Source: Mameliella sp. CS4 (GTDB lineage Bacteria > Pseudomonadota > Alphaproteobacteria > Rhodobacterales > Rhodobacteraceae). From it: a stretch of DNA of 64,000 bases. The number at the start of each line of letters is the position of its first letter. The stretch's first letter is position 1. Below, piece after piece: positions 35,126-43,294 of the stretch. The position numbers were made by a program, and so were the translations under genes. The notes under the pieces are model-generated. The model saw only the letters and a list, made by a program, of their open reading frames with translations, had not been told where the DNA came from and ran no database searches. The stretch covers positions 32,904 to 96,903 of the forward strand of contig NZ_JAHXRQ010000020.1 in assembly GCF_019392335.1 (NCBI RefSeq), in the 5' to 3' direction.

Positions 35126-35147
35126 GTCGACCTGCTGCCGGAACGGG

Positions 35148-35621
35148 TCAGACCGTTCCCGGCCGTCCGCAGCTGTCCGGCAGGTGCGGACCCGCGGACA
35201 AGAGTTCGACCAATCCGCAATTTCCGCGCACCAGGTCATCCAGCGTTACCATGTCCAACTCGTGATAAAACGCCTCGAGCGCGCGCGTGACGTAGCTGCG
35301 CAAACGGCACACGCCGGTCAGCGGACAGGTGTTGTTGTCCGGGTCGAAACACTCGGCAAAGGGAATGTCGGTCTCGAACAGGCGAAACACCGCCCCGATC
35401 GAAATCCGGTCCGCTGGCCGCGCCAGCCGCAGCCCGCCCGCGCGCCCACGCACCGTTTCGATGAACCCGTCGGCCTGCAATTGCTGCACCACCCGCGCCA
35501 CATGATTGAGCGAGGCATTGCAGTCACGCGCGATGTCACAGGTCCGCACCAGCTCGCTGGCGTTGACCGCGCAATACATCAGAACGCGCGCGGCAAGATT
35601 GGTTCGTATGGTCAAGCGCAT
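35148..35621 (-). CDS. Rrf2-family iron-sulfur regulator, NsrR-like
   Basis: A 157-residue Rrf2 protein with helix-turn-helix LVRTCDIARDCNASLNHVAR and a wing with GRAGGLRLARP. Three C-terminal-half cysteines, in ECFDPDNNTCPLTGVCRL, form the cluster-binding set expected for NsrR, the nitric-oxide sensor. The start MRLTIRTNLAARVLMYC is chosen because AGAGAG precedes it and because NsrR proteins begin this way; a longer start at 35657 is less likely. It is divergent from cydDC, and cytochrome bd is NO-tolerant, so control of the cyd block is a reasonable guess. Confidence 0.88.
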   Translation of the reverse strand: MRLTIRTNLAARVLMYCAVNASELVRTCDIARDCNASLNHVARVVQQLQADGFIETVRGRAGGLRLARPADRISIGAVFRLFETDIPFAECFDPDNNTCPLTGVCRLRSYVTRALEAFYHELDMVTLDDLVRGNCGLVELLSAGPHLPDSCGRPGTV

Positions 35622-35674
35622 CTTGTCTCTCTTGATTGCCCCCTCTTTATTCCGCATCTTCGATGTCGATTTCT

Positions 35675-35688
35675 TTGATCCAGATCAG
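35675..35688 (+). promoter_or_regulatory. FNR-type box upstream of cydD
   Basis: TTGAT-CCAG-ATCAG matches the FNR/FnrL consensus TTGAT-N4-ATCAA at nine of ten positions. It lies 56 bases before the cydD start and between the divergent NsrR-like gene and cydDC. The same core with similar flanks occurs upstream of cydA. Confidence 0.75.
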
Positions 35689-35744
35689 GTCACACGCGCC
35701 TTCGATGCGTTAGGGCCGGTTGAGAGATAAGAAAACACGCGCGA

Positions 35745-37373
35745 ATGAGACAGGATTCAAGGACAAGGGCAGAGCGGTCCAGCCGCATCGGCGCCGCGCT
35801 CTCGCTGGGCGCGGCCTTGGTCTGGCCGGTTCAGGCCGTATTGATCGCCCGCGTTCTGGCCGATCTGCTGACCGGATCGACCGGGCTGTCGCCGTTCTGG
35901 GCCGCGTTGGGGTTCCTGGCACTGGCAGGTTTGCGAGGCTTGCTGGACATGACGGCGCAGCGGATGTTGTCGGCTGCCGCCTCGACGCAGATCCATGCCT
36001 TGCGGACAGAGATCCTGACGGTGGAAACCGCCGCCGCCGCGCCGTCGCACAGCGGAGGCGCCGGGGCCATCGCCGCCCTACTCACCGAAAAGCTGGAGGC
36101 GCTGCGCCCCTATGCCCTGCGCTATCGCCCGGCCCACCTGCGCTCGACCGTTCTGCCCCTGCTGATCCTGGGCATTGCTGCCTGGCACAGCTGGGCTGTG
36201 GCACTGGTGCTGCTGATGGCGGGGCCGCTGATCCCGGTCTTCATGGCGCTGGTCGGCTGGGCCGCGAAAGAGGCCAGCGCCCGCCAGATGGGCGAAATCG
36301 GCGCCCTGAGCGACCTCCTGGCCGACCGCCTGGCGGCCCTGTCGGACCTGCGCCTGATCGGAGCGGGCGGCGCCGTGGTGAACGGCTTTGCCGGGGCCTC
36401 GGAGGAGTTGCGCAACCGCACGATGGCGGTGCTGCGGATCGCCTTCCTGTCCTCCACCGTGCTCGAGCTGTTTTCCGCCCTGGGCGTCGCCATGATCGCG
36501 GTCTGGGTCGGCTTTTCGCTGCTTGGGGAACTGTCCTGGGGCACCTGGAGCGCGCCGCTGACGCCCTTTGCCGGCATCTACCTTCTGCTGCTGGCGCCCG
36601 AGTTTTTCCAACCTCTGCGGGACCTTGCCGCCGCCTGGCACGACAAGGCCGGTGCCGATGCCGTCAAGGATGAGTTGGACCACTGGCGCGAGGAAACCCG
36701 CCCGCAACGGCTGGGGCGCGGAGTGTATGACGATGGGCCCCGGTTCGATGGCCTGCGCTGGCAGGGGCTGACCCTGACCCGCGAGGGCCGCGCCTTGTCC
36801 TGGCCCGACACGGCCATTGCGCCGGGCGACAGTGTCGCCATCACCGGCGCCAGCGGCGTGGGCAAGACCACGCTTTTGCGCCTGCTCGCCGGGTTGGAGG
36901 CGCCCGACAGCGGGACGATCCATCTTGGTCAGACCCCGCTGACCGACGACACCGCCGATGCCTGGCGGTCGCGCATCGGCTGGATGCCGCAAGCCCCGCA
37001 TTTCCTCAACCGTTCCCTGCGCCACAATATCGCCTTCGGCGCCCCGCTGGACCCGAAGACGCTGGATCGCGCCCGGCTGGGCGCGGTGCTGGCCGCCCTG
37101 CCCAAAGGAACGCTGACGCCGCTTGGCGAACGCGGCGCGGGCCTGTCTGGCGGAGAGGCGCGGCGCGTCATGCTGGCCCGGGCGCTGCATGGGGCGCCGG
37201 ATGTCGTGCTGGCGGATGAGCCCACCGCCGACCTCGACGCACAGACCGCCAGGGACGTGATCGAGGGGTTGATGGGCTTTGTCGCGCGGGGCGGCACGCT
37301 GATCGTCGCCACGCATGACCCGCGCCTGTCCTCGCGCATGGCGCGCAACCTGGCGCTGGAGGACGGGGCATGA
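35745..37373 (+). CDS. cydD: Heterodimeric thiol/heme ABC exporter subunit CydD
   Basis: With CydC it forms the ABC exporter required for assembly of cytochrome bd. The 542-residue protein has an N-terminal membrane domain of about six helices and a C-terminal ATPase with Walker A GASGVGKTTL, signature LSGGEARRV and Walker B VVLADEPT. The order cydD-cydC-cydA-cydB and the ATGA overlap with cydC support the assignment. Confidence 0.92.
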   Translation: MRQDSRTRAERSSRIGAALSLGAALVWPVQAVLIARVLADLLTGSTGLSPFWAALGFLALAGLRGLLDMTAQRMLSAAASTQIHALRTEILTVETAAAAPSHSGGAGAIAALLTEKLEALRPYALRYRPAHLRSTVLPLLILGIAAWHSWAVALVLLMAGPLIPVFMALVGWAAKEASARQMGEIGALSDLLADRLAALSDLRLIGAGGAVVNGFAGASEELRNRTMAVLRIAFLSSTVLELFSALGVAMIAVWVGFSLLGELSWGTWSAPLTPFAGIYLLLLAPEFFQPLRDLAAAWHDKAGADAVKDELDHWREETRPQRLGRGVYDDGPRFDGLRWQGLTLTREGRALSWPDTAIAPGDSVAITGASGVGKTTLLRLLAGLEAPDSGTIHLGQTPLTDDTADAWRSRIGWMPQAPHFLNRSLRHNIAFGAPLDPKTLDRARLGAVLAALPKGTLTPLGERGAGLSGGEARRVMLARALHGAPDVVLADEPTADLDAQTARDVIEGLMGFVARGGTLIVATHDPRLSSRMARNLALEDGA

Positions 37374-39016
37374 AGGCGCTCGCCCGGATCGCCCGCCTGC
37401 TGCTGGAGGGAGAGCGCCGCGCCTTCCTGCGCGGCTTTGCGCTTGCGGTGACGGTGCTTTTGATGGGCGTGGCCCTGCTGGGCCTGTCGGGCTGGTTCAT
37501 CACCGCCGCCGCCGCCGCCGGGTTGGCCGGGTTTGGCGCGGTCTTCAATGTCTTCGGCCCCTCGGCGATGGTGCGTTTCCTCGCGCTCGGGCGGACGGCG
37601 GCACGTTATGGCGAACGCCTGGCAACCCATGACGCCACCCTGCGCGCCCTGTCCCGTCTTCGGGTGCGGCTGTTGCAGGGCCTGCTGACCAGCCCCTATC
37701 GCGCGCTGGAACGGTTGCGGGCCAATGCCTTTCTCAACCGGGTGACGGCGGATATCGACGCGCTGGACGGCGTGGCGCTGCGCCTGTTGCTGCCGGGGCT
37801 GGCAGGCATGGCGGTCATCGCGCTGGCCGCGCTGGCACTTTGGGTCCTGGTACATCCGGCGATCGCGCTGGTGGTCGGGCTGGGATATGCCATTCTGCCC
37901 AGCCTGGTTTTCATTATTGGCCAAAGGCTTGCACGGACATCTTCACGCCGGGCCGAAGCGGCGATGCAAGCCACGCGCAGCCGGATGATCGACCTTGTCA
38001 CCGCGCGCGAGGACCTGACCGTCTTTGGCCAGCTTCAGGCCGCGCGCAATCATGTGGCTGATGCCATCGCCCGCCATGCCTCGGCACAGGACGGGCTGGA
38101 CAGGCTGGAACGGCGCATGGGCTTGGGGCTGGACCTGATCGGCGCGGGTGTCACCGCGCTGGTGCTGGGGATTGGCGCCAGCCTGGCGCAGGCCGGGCGG
38201 ATCACGCCCGCCGAGGCGGCCATCGGCATCTTCGTCGCGCTGGCGTTGGGGGAAACTGTCGCCCCGGTGCGCCGTGCCCTGACCGAGATCGGCCGCATGA
38301 TCCCTGCCGCCCGCCGCGTCGCCCCCGCCCTTGTCACACCGCCGGACGACAGGTGCGACACGACGCTCGACATCCCGATCCTGCGGCTTGACCAGGTCAC
38401 CTTCCGGCGCGGCGATGGCGCACCGCTGTTTGCCCCCCTCGACCTGTTGCTTGGCCCCGGCGAGACACTCGCCCTGACCGGCCCCAGCGGCTGCGGCAAG
38501 AGCACCGTTCTACTGATGGCCGCCGGGCAGCTGGCCCCCAATGGCGGCCGCGTGACCTATGGCGGGCAACCCGTCACCGATCTGCCCGACGAGATCCTTC
38601 ACCAGCACATTGCGATGGTGCCGCAACGCCACGCGCTGATCGCGGGCACAGTGGCGGAAAACCTGCGCCTCGCCGCCCCTGAGGCCCCCGAGGACAGGCT
38701 TTGGCAGGCCCTGCGGGTGGTCCATCTGGACCGGACGCTGGCCGACCGGGCGGGTCTGGACACAAGGCTGGGTTTTCGCGGCGTGGGCCTGTCGGGGGGA
38801 GAGGCACGGCGGCTGGTCCTGGCCCGCGCCCTGCTGCGGCGCCCCGCGCTCTTGCTGCTGGACGAACCGACCGAAGGGCTGGACAGCGCCACCGCAAGCG
38901 CCGTTCTGACCGGGCTGCGGGCCGCCCTGCCCCAGACAGCGATCCTGATGGCCGCCCATCGTCCGGAAGAGACGGATCAGCCCGACCGCATCTTGCCGCT
39001 GACCGGCGCAACCTGA
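37370..39016 (+). CDS. cydC: Heterodimeric thiol/heme ABC exporter subunit CydC
   Basis: Partner of CydD. The 548-residue protein has the family N terminus (LLLEGERRAFLRGFALA, then LLGLSGWFIT) and an ATPase domain with GPSGCGKSTV, LSGGEARRLVLARALL and LLLLDEPTEGLD. It overlaps the cydD stop by four bases. A 156-base gap with its own FNR box follows before cydA. Confidence 0.93.
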   Translation: MKALARIARLLLEGERRAFLRGFALAVTVLLMGVALLGLSGWFITAAAAAGLAGFGAVFNVFGPSAMVRFLALGRTAARYGERLATHDATLRALSRLRVRLLQGLLTSPYRALERLRANAFLNRVTADIDALDGVALRLLLPGLAGMAVIALAALALWVLVHPAIALVVGLGYAILPSLVFIIGQRLARTSSRRAEAAMQATRSRMIDLVTAREDLTVFGQLQAARNHVADAIARHASAQDGLDRLERRMGLGLDLIGAGVTALVLGIGASLAQAGRITPAEAAIGIFVALALGETVAPVRRALTEIGRMIPAARRVAPALVTPPDDRCDTTLDIPILRLDQVTFRRGDGAPLFAPLDLLLGPGETLALTGPSGCGKSTVLLMAAGQLAPNGGRVTYGGQPVTDLPDEILHQHIAMVPQRHALIAGTVAENLRLAAPEAPEDRLWQALRVVHLDRTLADRAGLDTRLGFRGVGLSGGEARRLVLARALLRRPALLLLDEPTEGLDSATASAVLTGLRAALPQTAILMAAHRPEETDQPDRILPLTGAT

Positions 39017-39073
39017 AGCTGCTTTTCGCGCCCAGCGCTCTCTCGAATTTATTCCGCTTTTATGATACGACTT

Positions 39074-39087
39074 TTGATCCAGATCAA
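39074..39087 (+). promoter_or_regulatory. FNR-type box upstream of cydA
   Basis: TTGAT-CCAG-ATCAA is a perfect FNR consensus palindrome, 86 bases before the cydA start. Its upstream flank (TTATTCCGCTTTTATGATACG) resembles the one before the cydD box (TTATTCCGCATCTTCGATG). This suggests activation of both cyd transcripts at low oxygen. Confidence 0.85.
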
Positions 39088-39172
39088 CAACACATAGCAC
39101 ATCAGGAATATAACTGCCGTTAATCCGCGTCGTGGATGCGGAATTACCTGCAAAGCTCAAGGGAGCCCAATC

Positions 39173-40786
39173 ATGGAGATCGGACTGGTCGAGCTGTCGC
39201 GTCTGCAATTTGCGATGACGGCCATGTATCACTTTCTCTTCGTACCGCTGACGCTGGGCCTGTCGATCCTCGTCGCGATCATGGAGACCGTCTACGTCAT
39301 GACGAACCGCCCCATCTGGCGGCAAATGACGAAATTCTGGGGCATGCTGTTCGGGATCAACTTTGTCCTCGGCGTCGCCACCGGCATCACGATGGAATTC
39401 CAGTTCGGCATGAACTGGAGTTACTACAGCCACTATGTCGGCGACATCTTCGGCGCACCGCTGGCCATCGAGGGCCTCATGGCCTTCTTCCTGGAGGCGA
39501 CATTCGTCGGTCTCTTCTTCTTCGGCTGGGACAAGCTGAGCAAGGTGCAGCACATGGTTGTCGCCTGGCTGGTGGCCATCGGCTCGAATTTTTCCGCGCT
39601 CTGGATCCTGATCGCCAACGGCTGGATGCAAAACCCGGTCGGCGCCGCGTTCAACCCCGAGACCATGCGGATGGAGATGACCTCTTTCTTCGACGTGGTC
39701 TTCAACGAAGTGGCACAGGCGAAATTCGTGCACACCGTCAGCGCGGGCTATGTCACGGCAAGCGTTTTTGTCCTGGGGGTTTCGGCGCTCTACCTGCTGC
39801 AGGACCGGCACAAGGATCTTGCCCGCCGGTCGATTGCCGTGGCCTCGGCCTTCGGCCTCGCCTCGGCGCTGTCGGTGGTCGTGCTGGGTGACGAATCCGG
39901 CTATTCGGCCAGCCACACACAAAAGATGAAGCTCGCCGCCATCGAGGCGATGTGGGAAACCCATGAGGCACCCGCCCCCTTTACCGCCATCGGTTTTCCC
40001 GACAAGGAAGCGCGCGAAACCCACTACGCGGTGGAAATCCCCTGGGTCATGGGCCTGATCGGCACCCGCAGCCTGACGCAGGAAATCCCCGGCATCAACG
40101 ACCTGGTGGACGAGGCCGAAGAGCGCATCCGCGACGGTCTGATCGCTTATGACGCGCTGATGACCATCCGCGAGGAACGCGACGCGACCTCACCCGAGCT
40201 GCGCGAAACCTTTGAGGCGCACTCCGAGAACCTGGGCTTTGCCCTGCTCCTCAAACGCTATGTCGACGATCCCCGCGACGCGACAGAGGCGCAGATCAAG
40301 CAGGCCGCAAATGACACGATCCCCGGCGTTGGTCCGCTGTTCTGGGCCTTCCGGATCATGGTGGCGCTTGGCTTCAGCTTTATCGCGGTGATGCTCTACT
40401 TCTTCTACCGGACATCCTTCCGGCAGATGCAGTTCCCGCGCTGGTCGCTCTATGCCGCTGTCGCCATCATCCCGACGCCCTGGCTCGCGGCAGAGCTGGG
40501 CTGGTTCGTGGCAGAGTTCGGCCGCCAGCCCTGGACCGTGGACGGGGTGTTGCCCACCGCGCTGTCGGTCAGCCACCTGAGCGTCGCCGAGCTGCTGATC
40601 TCGCTTGCCGGCTTCGTGACCTTCTACACGGTGCTCTTCGTGATCGAGATGAGCCTGATGGTGAAATACATCCGCAAGGGTCCGTTCCAGGACGTGGCCG
40701 AAACCGAGGCCTGGCAGGAACGTCACATCCACCGTCTGCGCACGCATGACGGCCAGGGTCCCTTTGCGAAAACACCGGCGGAGTAA
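39173..40786 (+). CDS. cydA: Cytochrome bd ubiquinol oxidase subunit I
   Basis: Heme-carrying subunit of the bd quinol oxidase. The 537-residue membrane protein has the heme-ligand His20 in AMYHFLFVPLTLG, the GLMAFFLEATFVGLF helix with conserved Glu, the SGYSASHTQKMKLAA Q-loop region, and the conserved GRQPWTVDGVLPT motif. The quinol loop is of the short type. Starts with MEIGLVELSRLQFAM preceded by AAGGGAG. Confidence 0.96.
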   Translation: MEIGLVELSRLQFAMTAMYHFLFVPLTLGLSILVAIMETVYVMTNRPIWRQMTKFWGMLFGINFVLGVATGITMEFQFGMNWSYYSHYVGDIFGAPLAIEGLMAFFLEATFVGLFFFGWDKLSKVQHMVVAWLVAIGSNFSALWILIANGWMQNPVGAAFNPETMRMEMTSFFDVVFNEVAQAKFVHTVSAGYVTASVFVLGVSALYLLQDRHKDLARRSIAVASAFGLASALSVVVLGDESGYSASHTQKMKLAAIEAMWETHEAPAPFTAIGFPDKEARETHYAVEIPWVMGLIGTRSLTQEIPGINDLVDEAEERIRDGLIAYDALMTIREERDATSPELRETFEAHSENLGFALLLKRYVDDPRDATEAQIKQAANDTIPGVGPLFWAFRIMVALGFSFIAVMLYFFYRTSFRQMQFPRWSLYAAVAIIPTPWLAAELGWFVAEFGRQPWTVDGVLPTALSVSHLSVAELLISLAGFVTFYTVLFVIEMSLMVKYIRKGPFQDVAETEAWQERHIHRLRTHDGQGPFAKTPAE

Positions 40787-40791
40787 AAGAC

Positions 40792-41955
40792 ATGATCCTG
40801 TATGAGATGATCGACTTCGACACGCTGCGTGTCATCTGGTGGGCGCTGCTGGGCGTTCTGCTGATCGGCTTTGCCCTGACGGACGGCTTTGACATGGGGG
40901 TGGGCGCCTTGCTGCCCTTCGTGGCGAAAACCGATGTGGAGCGGCGCGTCGTCATCAACACCGTGGGCCCGGTCTGGGAAGGCAACCAGGTCTGGTTCAT
41001 CCTTGGCGGGGGCGCGATCTTTGCCGCCTGGCCGCCGCTTTACGCGGTCTCCTTCTCGGGGTTCTACCTCGCGATGTTCGTGGTGCTGGCGGCGCTGATC
41101 GTCCGGCCCGTGGCCTTCAAGTACCGTTCCAAACGCGACGGCGCGGCTTGGCGCGCGCGCTGGGACTGGGCGCTCTTCGCGGGTGGTGCCGTCCCGGCCC
41201 TGCTCTTTGGCGTGGCCGTGGGCAACGTCATGCTGGGTGTGCCCTTTTTCCTGACCGATGACCTGATGCCGATGTATGATGGCAACTTCGCGGTCAAGTT
41301 TCTGGGCCTCCTGCGTCCCTTCGCGTTGCTGGCGGGAGTCGTGTCGATCTCTATGCTCTTGATGCATGGCGCGGCCTGGCTGAACCTCAAGACCGAAGGT
41401 CTGGTTGCCGCCCGCGCCCGCCGCTTTGGCGGGATTGCGGGGCTCGTGGCGGCCGGGGGCTATGCGCTGGCCGGGCTCTGGCTGGCCCTGGGGATCGACG
41501 GGTTTTCCTTCGTGAACGACGTCGCGCCCGACGGCCCGTCCAACCCGCTCTATTCCGAGGTGACGCGCGGCGGCAGTTGGCTTGCGGCCTATGCCGAGCG
41601 TCCCTGGATCGCGGTCGCCCCGGTCATGGGCTTCCTCGGCATCGCCCTGGCCCTGCGCGGGCTGGTGTCAGGCCGCGAGGTGACCACGCTCCTCTGGTCG
41701 AAACTGGGGATCACGGGGATCATCGCCTCTGTCGGGCTGACCATGTTCCCCTTCATCCTGCCCTCGACCGTGGACCCGAACAGTTCGCTGACGGTCTGGG
41801 ATGCGTCGAGTTCGCACCAGACCCTGTTCATCATGCTGGTCGTCACCGCGATCTTCATGCCGCTGATCCTCATGTACACCGCCTGGGTCTACAAGGTGCT
41901 CTGGGGCAAGGTCACCGAGGATGACGTCACCGGCAATTCCGACACCGTTTACTAA
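40792..41955 (+). CDS. cydB: Cytochrome bd ubiquinol oxidase subunit II
   Basis: The 387-residue partner of CydA. The pattern DFDTLRVIWWALLGVLLIGF, then FALTDGFDMGVGALLPF and GPVWEGNQVWFILGGGAIFAAWP, is diagnostic. It begins five bases after cydA and is followed by a DsrE-like gene after 16 bases. Confidence 0.97.
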   Translation: MILYEMIDFDTLRVIWWALLGVLLIGFALTDGFDMGVGALLPFVAKTDVERRVVINTVGPVWEGNQVWFILGGGAIFAAWPPLYAVSFSGFYLAMFVVLAALIVRPVAFKYRSKRDGAAWRARWDWALFAGGAVPALLFGVAVGNVMLGVPFFLTDDLMPMYDGNFAVKFLGLLRPFALLAGVVSISMLLMHGAAWLNLKTEGLVAARARRFGGIAGLVAAGGYALAGLWLALGIDGFSFVNDVAPDGPSNPLYSEVTRGGSWLAAYAERPWIAVAPVMGFLGIALALRGLVSGREVTTLLWSKLGITGIIASVGLTMFPFILPSTVDPNSSLTVWDASSSHQTLFIMLVVTAIFMPLILMYTAWVYKVLWGKVTEDDVTGNSDTVY

Positions 41956-41971
41956 AACAAGGAAGAAACCA

Positions 41972-42433
41972 ATGAAACGCTTGATCACATTTGTCGCCGC
42001 TGCCGCCTTGGCGCTGAGCGCCGTCATGACCTCTGCCCCCGCCGCCCTTGCCGAGGAGGGCAAGCCCGGGTTGTTCGTCAACCTGACCACGGATGACACG
42101 TGGTCGGCCGCCAAAGCGATCATGTTCGCCCACCAGAAGGCGCTGAAGAACGGGCACGAACCCGTGGCGATCTGGCTGAACGTGCGCGCCGTCTACCTGG
42201 CCGACAAGAAACGGCCCAGCCATATTCCCGGACCGATGGCCAAGGACGGCACCTCGATCCAGGACATGCTGACGGCCTTCATGGCCGATGGTGGCCAGGT
42301 CATCATGTGTTCCGCCTGTTCGGCCGCCGCCGGCCTGACGAAGGCCGATTACATCGACGGTGTCACGATGGGCAGCTGGCCGGTGGTCGAAGGACTGCTG
42401 TTCGATCCCGACGTCAAGACACTCGCCTGGTAA
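41972..42433 (+). CDS. Exported DsrE-family protein between cydB and cydX
   Basis: A 153-residue protein with a clear signal peptide (FVAAAALALSAVMTSAPAALA). The mature part has the DsrE/DsrF alpha/beta pattern: GLFVNLTTDDTWSAAKAIMFA, then a substrate-loop-like KKRPSHIPGPMAKDGTS and GGQVIMCSACSAAAGL with two cysteines. DsrE proteins are sulfur carriers; this one would act in the periplasm. It lies inside the cyd operon with gaps of 16 and 13 bases, separating cydX from cydB. The role is inferred. Confidence 0.78.
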   Translation: MKRLITFVAAAALALSAVMTSAPAALAEEGKPGLFVNLTTDDTWSAAKAIMFAHQKALKNGHEPVAIWLNVRAVYLADKKRPSHIPGPMAKDGTSIQDMLTAFMADGGQVIMCSACSAAAGLTKADYIDGVTMGSWPVVEGLLFDPDVKTLAW

Positions 42434-42446
42434 GAGGAGACAAAAC

Positions 42447-42584
42447 ATGTGGTATTTCGCCTGGCTTCTCGGCCTGCCGCTGGCCGCCGCCTTTGCCGTG
42501 TTGAACGCGATGTGGCTGGAACTGCGCACCGACGCCTGTTTCACCGAAGAGGGCGACTGCCCCGTGGGTGACCACGACCACTGA
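42447..42584 (+). CDS. cydX: Cytochrome bd oxidase small subunit
   Basis: A 45-residue single-helix protein, MWYFAWLLGLPLAAAFAVLN then AMWLE, the hallmark of CydX, which stabilises CydAB. An AGAGGAG Shine-Dalgarno sequence precedes the ATG. The tail has two cysteines and ends VGDHDH. It is displaced from its usual place next to cydB by the DsrE-like gene. Confidence 0.92.
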   Translation: MWYFAWLLGLPLAAAFAVLNAMWLELRTDACFTEEGDCPVGDHDH

Positions 42585-42594
42585 TCCCGAGACA

Positions 42595-42621
42595 TCCGCC
42601 GTCAATCGTCCCGACGGCGGA
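42595..42621 (+). terminator. Hairpin after cydX
   Basis: TCCGCCGTC and GACGGCGGA form a nine-base stem with a nine-base loop, followed by TTTCCCC. The weak T tract suggests a partial terminator or processing site rather than a full stop. Confidence 0.5.
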
Positions 42622-42689
42622 TTTCCCCACCGGGGCGGGTCACCCCGACCTGCCCCGGTCCCCAACTCCCAAACCTGACAGGAGGTCTC

Positions 42690-43130
42690 ATGAAGACCCT
42701 ATTGACTGCGGCCACGCTGGCCGTTGCCGCACTCGGTTTGCCTGCTGCCGCGCAGGAGGCGCCCGATACGCTTGTCACAATTCTGACCGCGCCCGAGCCC
42801 CAGACGCAGCTAATGGCGATGGTGCTGACCATGCAGGCCCTGGGTCAGGGCAAATCCGCCCATGTCCTGCTCTGCGGTCCGGCCGGCGATATGGCGCTGA
42901 AAGAGGCACCTGACAGCGCCACCGCAGCACAGCCGCCCAAGGCCATGTCGCCCCAGGGGCTGATGCAGATGATCATGACCAAGCCGAAGGCCAAGGTCGA
43001 AGTCTGCGCCATCTACCTGCCCGGCAAGGGCGCAACCGCCGAGGTTCTGCTGGACGGCGTGACCGTGGCCGACCCCGGCACGATGGCCGCCGCGATCATG
43101 GCGCTCAATGCCCGCGTGACCAGCTACTGA
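42690..43130 (+). CDS. Second exported DsrE-like protein
   Basis: A 146-residue protein with signal peptide LLTAATLAVAALGLPAAAQ. The body follows the DsrE fold: LVTILTAPEPQTQLMAMVLT, then GKSAHVLLCGPAGDMAL and KVEVCAIYLPGKG, with one cysteine in each of the last two blocks. AGGAGG precedes the start. It lies between cydX and the SQR-like gene; a periplasmic sulfur-transfer role is inferred from family and context. Confidence 0.72.
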   Translation: MKTLLTAATLAVAALGLPAAAQEAPDTLVTILTAPEPQTQLMAMVLTMQALGQGKSAHVLLCGPAGDMALKEAPDSATAAQPPKAMSPQGLMQMIMTKPKAKVEVCAIYLPGKGATAEVLLDGVTVADPGTMAAAIMALNARVTSY

Positions 43131-43149
43131 GCCCGCGCCCTGCACTGGT

Positions 43150-43181
43150 CGGGTCCGGACCCTGCGGTTCGGACCCGTTTT
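43150..43181 (+). terminator. Terminator after the second DsrE-like gene
   Basis: CGGGTCCG and CGGACCCG form an eight-base stem enclosing GACCCTGCGGTT, followed by TTTT. It ends the cyd-DsrE transcript and separates it from the SQR-like unit. Confidence 0.75.
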
Positions 43182-43227
43182 CATGACCGGATTGCCCGCG
43201 AAAACCCGCCTCACACATTCAACTTTC

Positions 43228-43241
43228 TTGACCTGAGTCAA
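43228..43241 (+). promoter_or_regulatory. CRP/FNR-superfamily palindrome upstream of the SQR-like gene
   Basis: TTGAC-CTGA-GTCAA is a perfect ten-base palindrome with the CRP/FNR spacing. The outer base C/G instead of T/A is the variant reported for NnrR/DNR-type regulators. It lies 54 bases before the start codon, so it could activate or overlap the promoter. Confidence 0.55.
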
Positions 43242-43294
43242 TGTCACGGCCTGCGGTTATATTCACAATCCCGCACGTGACTCGGAGGAGCTAC

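Noticed and set aside
35138..35162. Hairpin CCGGAACGG/CCGTTCCCGG as a terminator between the MarR gene and the Rrf2 gene
   Set aside because: It overlaps the last codons of the Rrf2 gene and lacks a T run on either strand, so not called.
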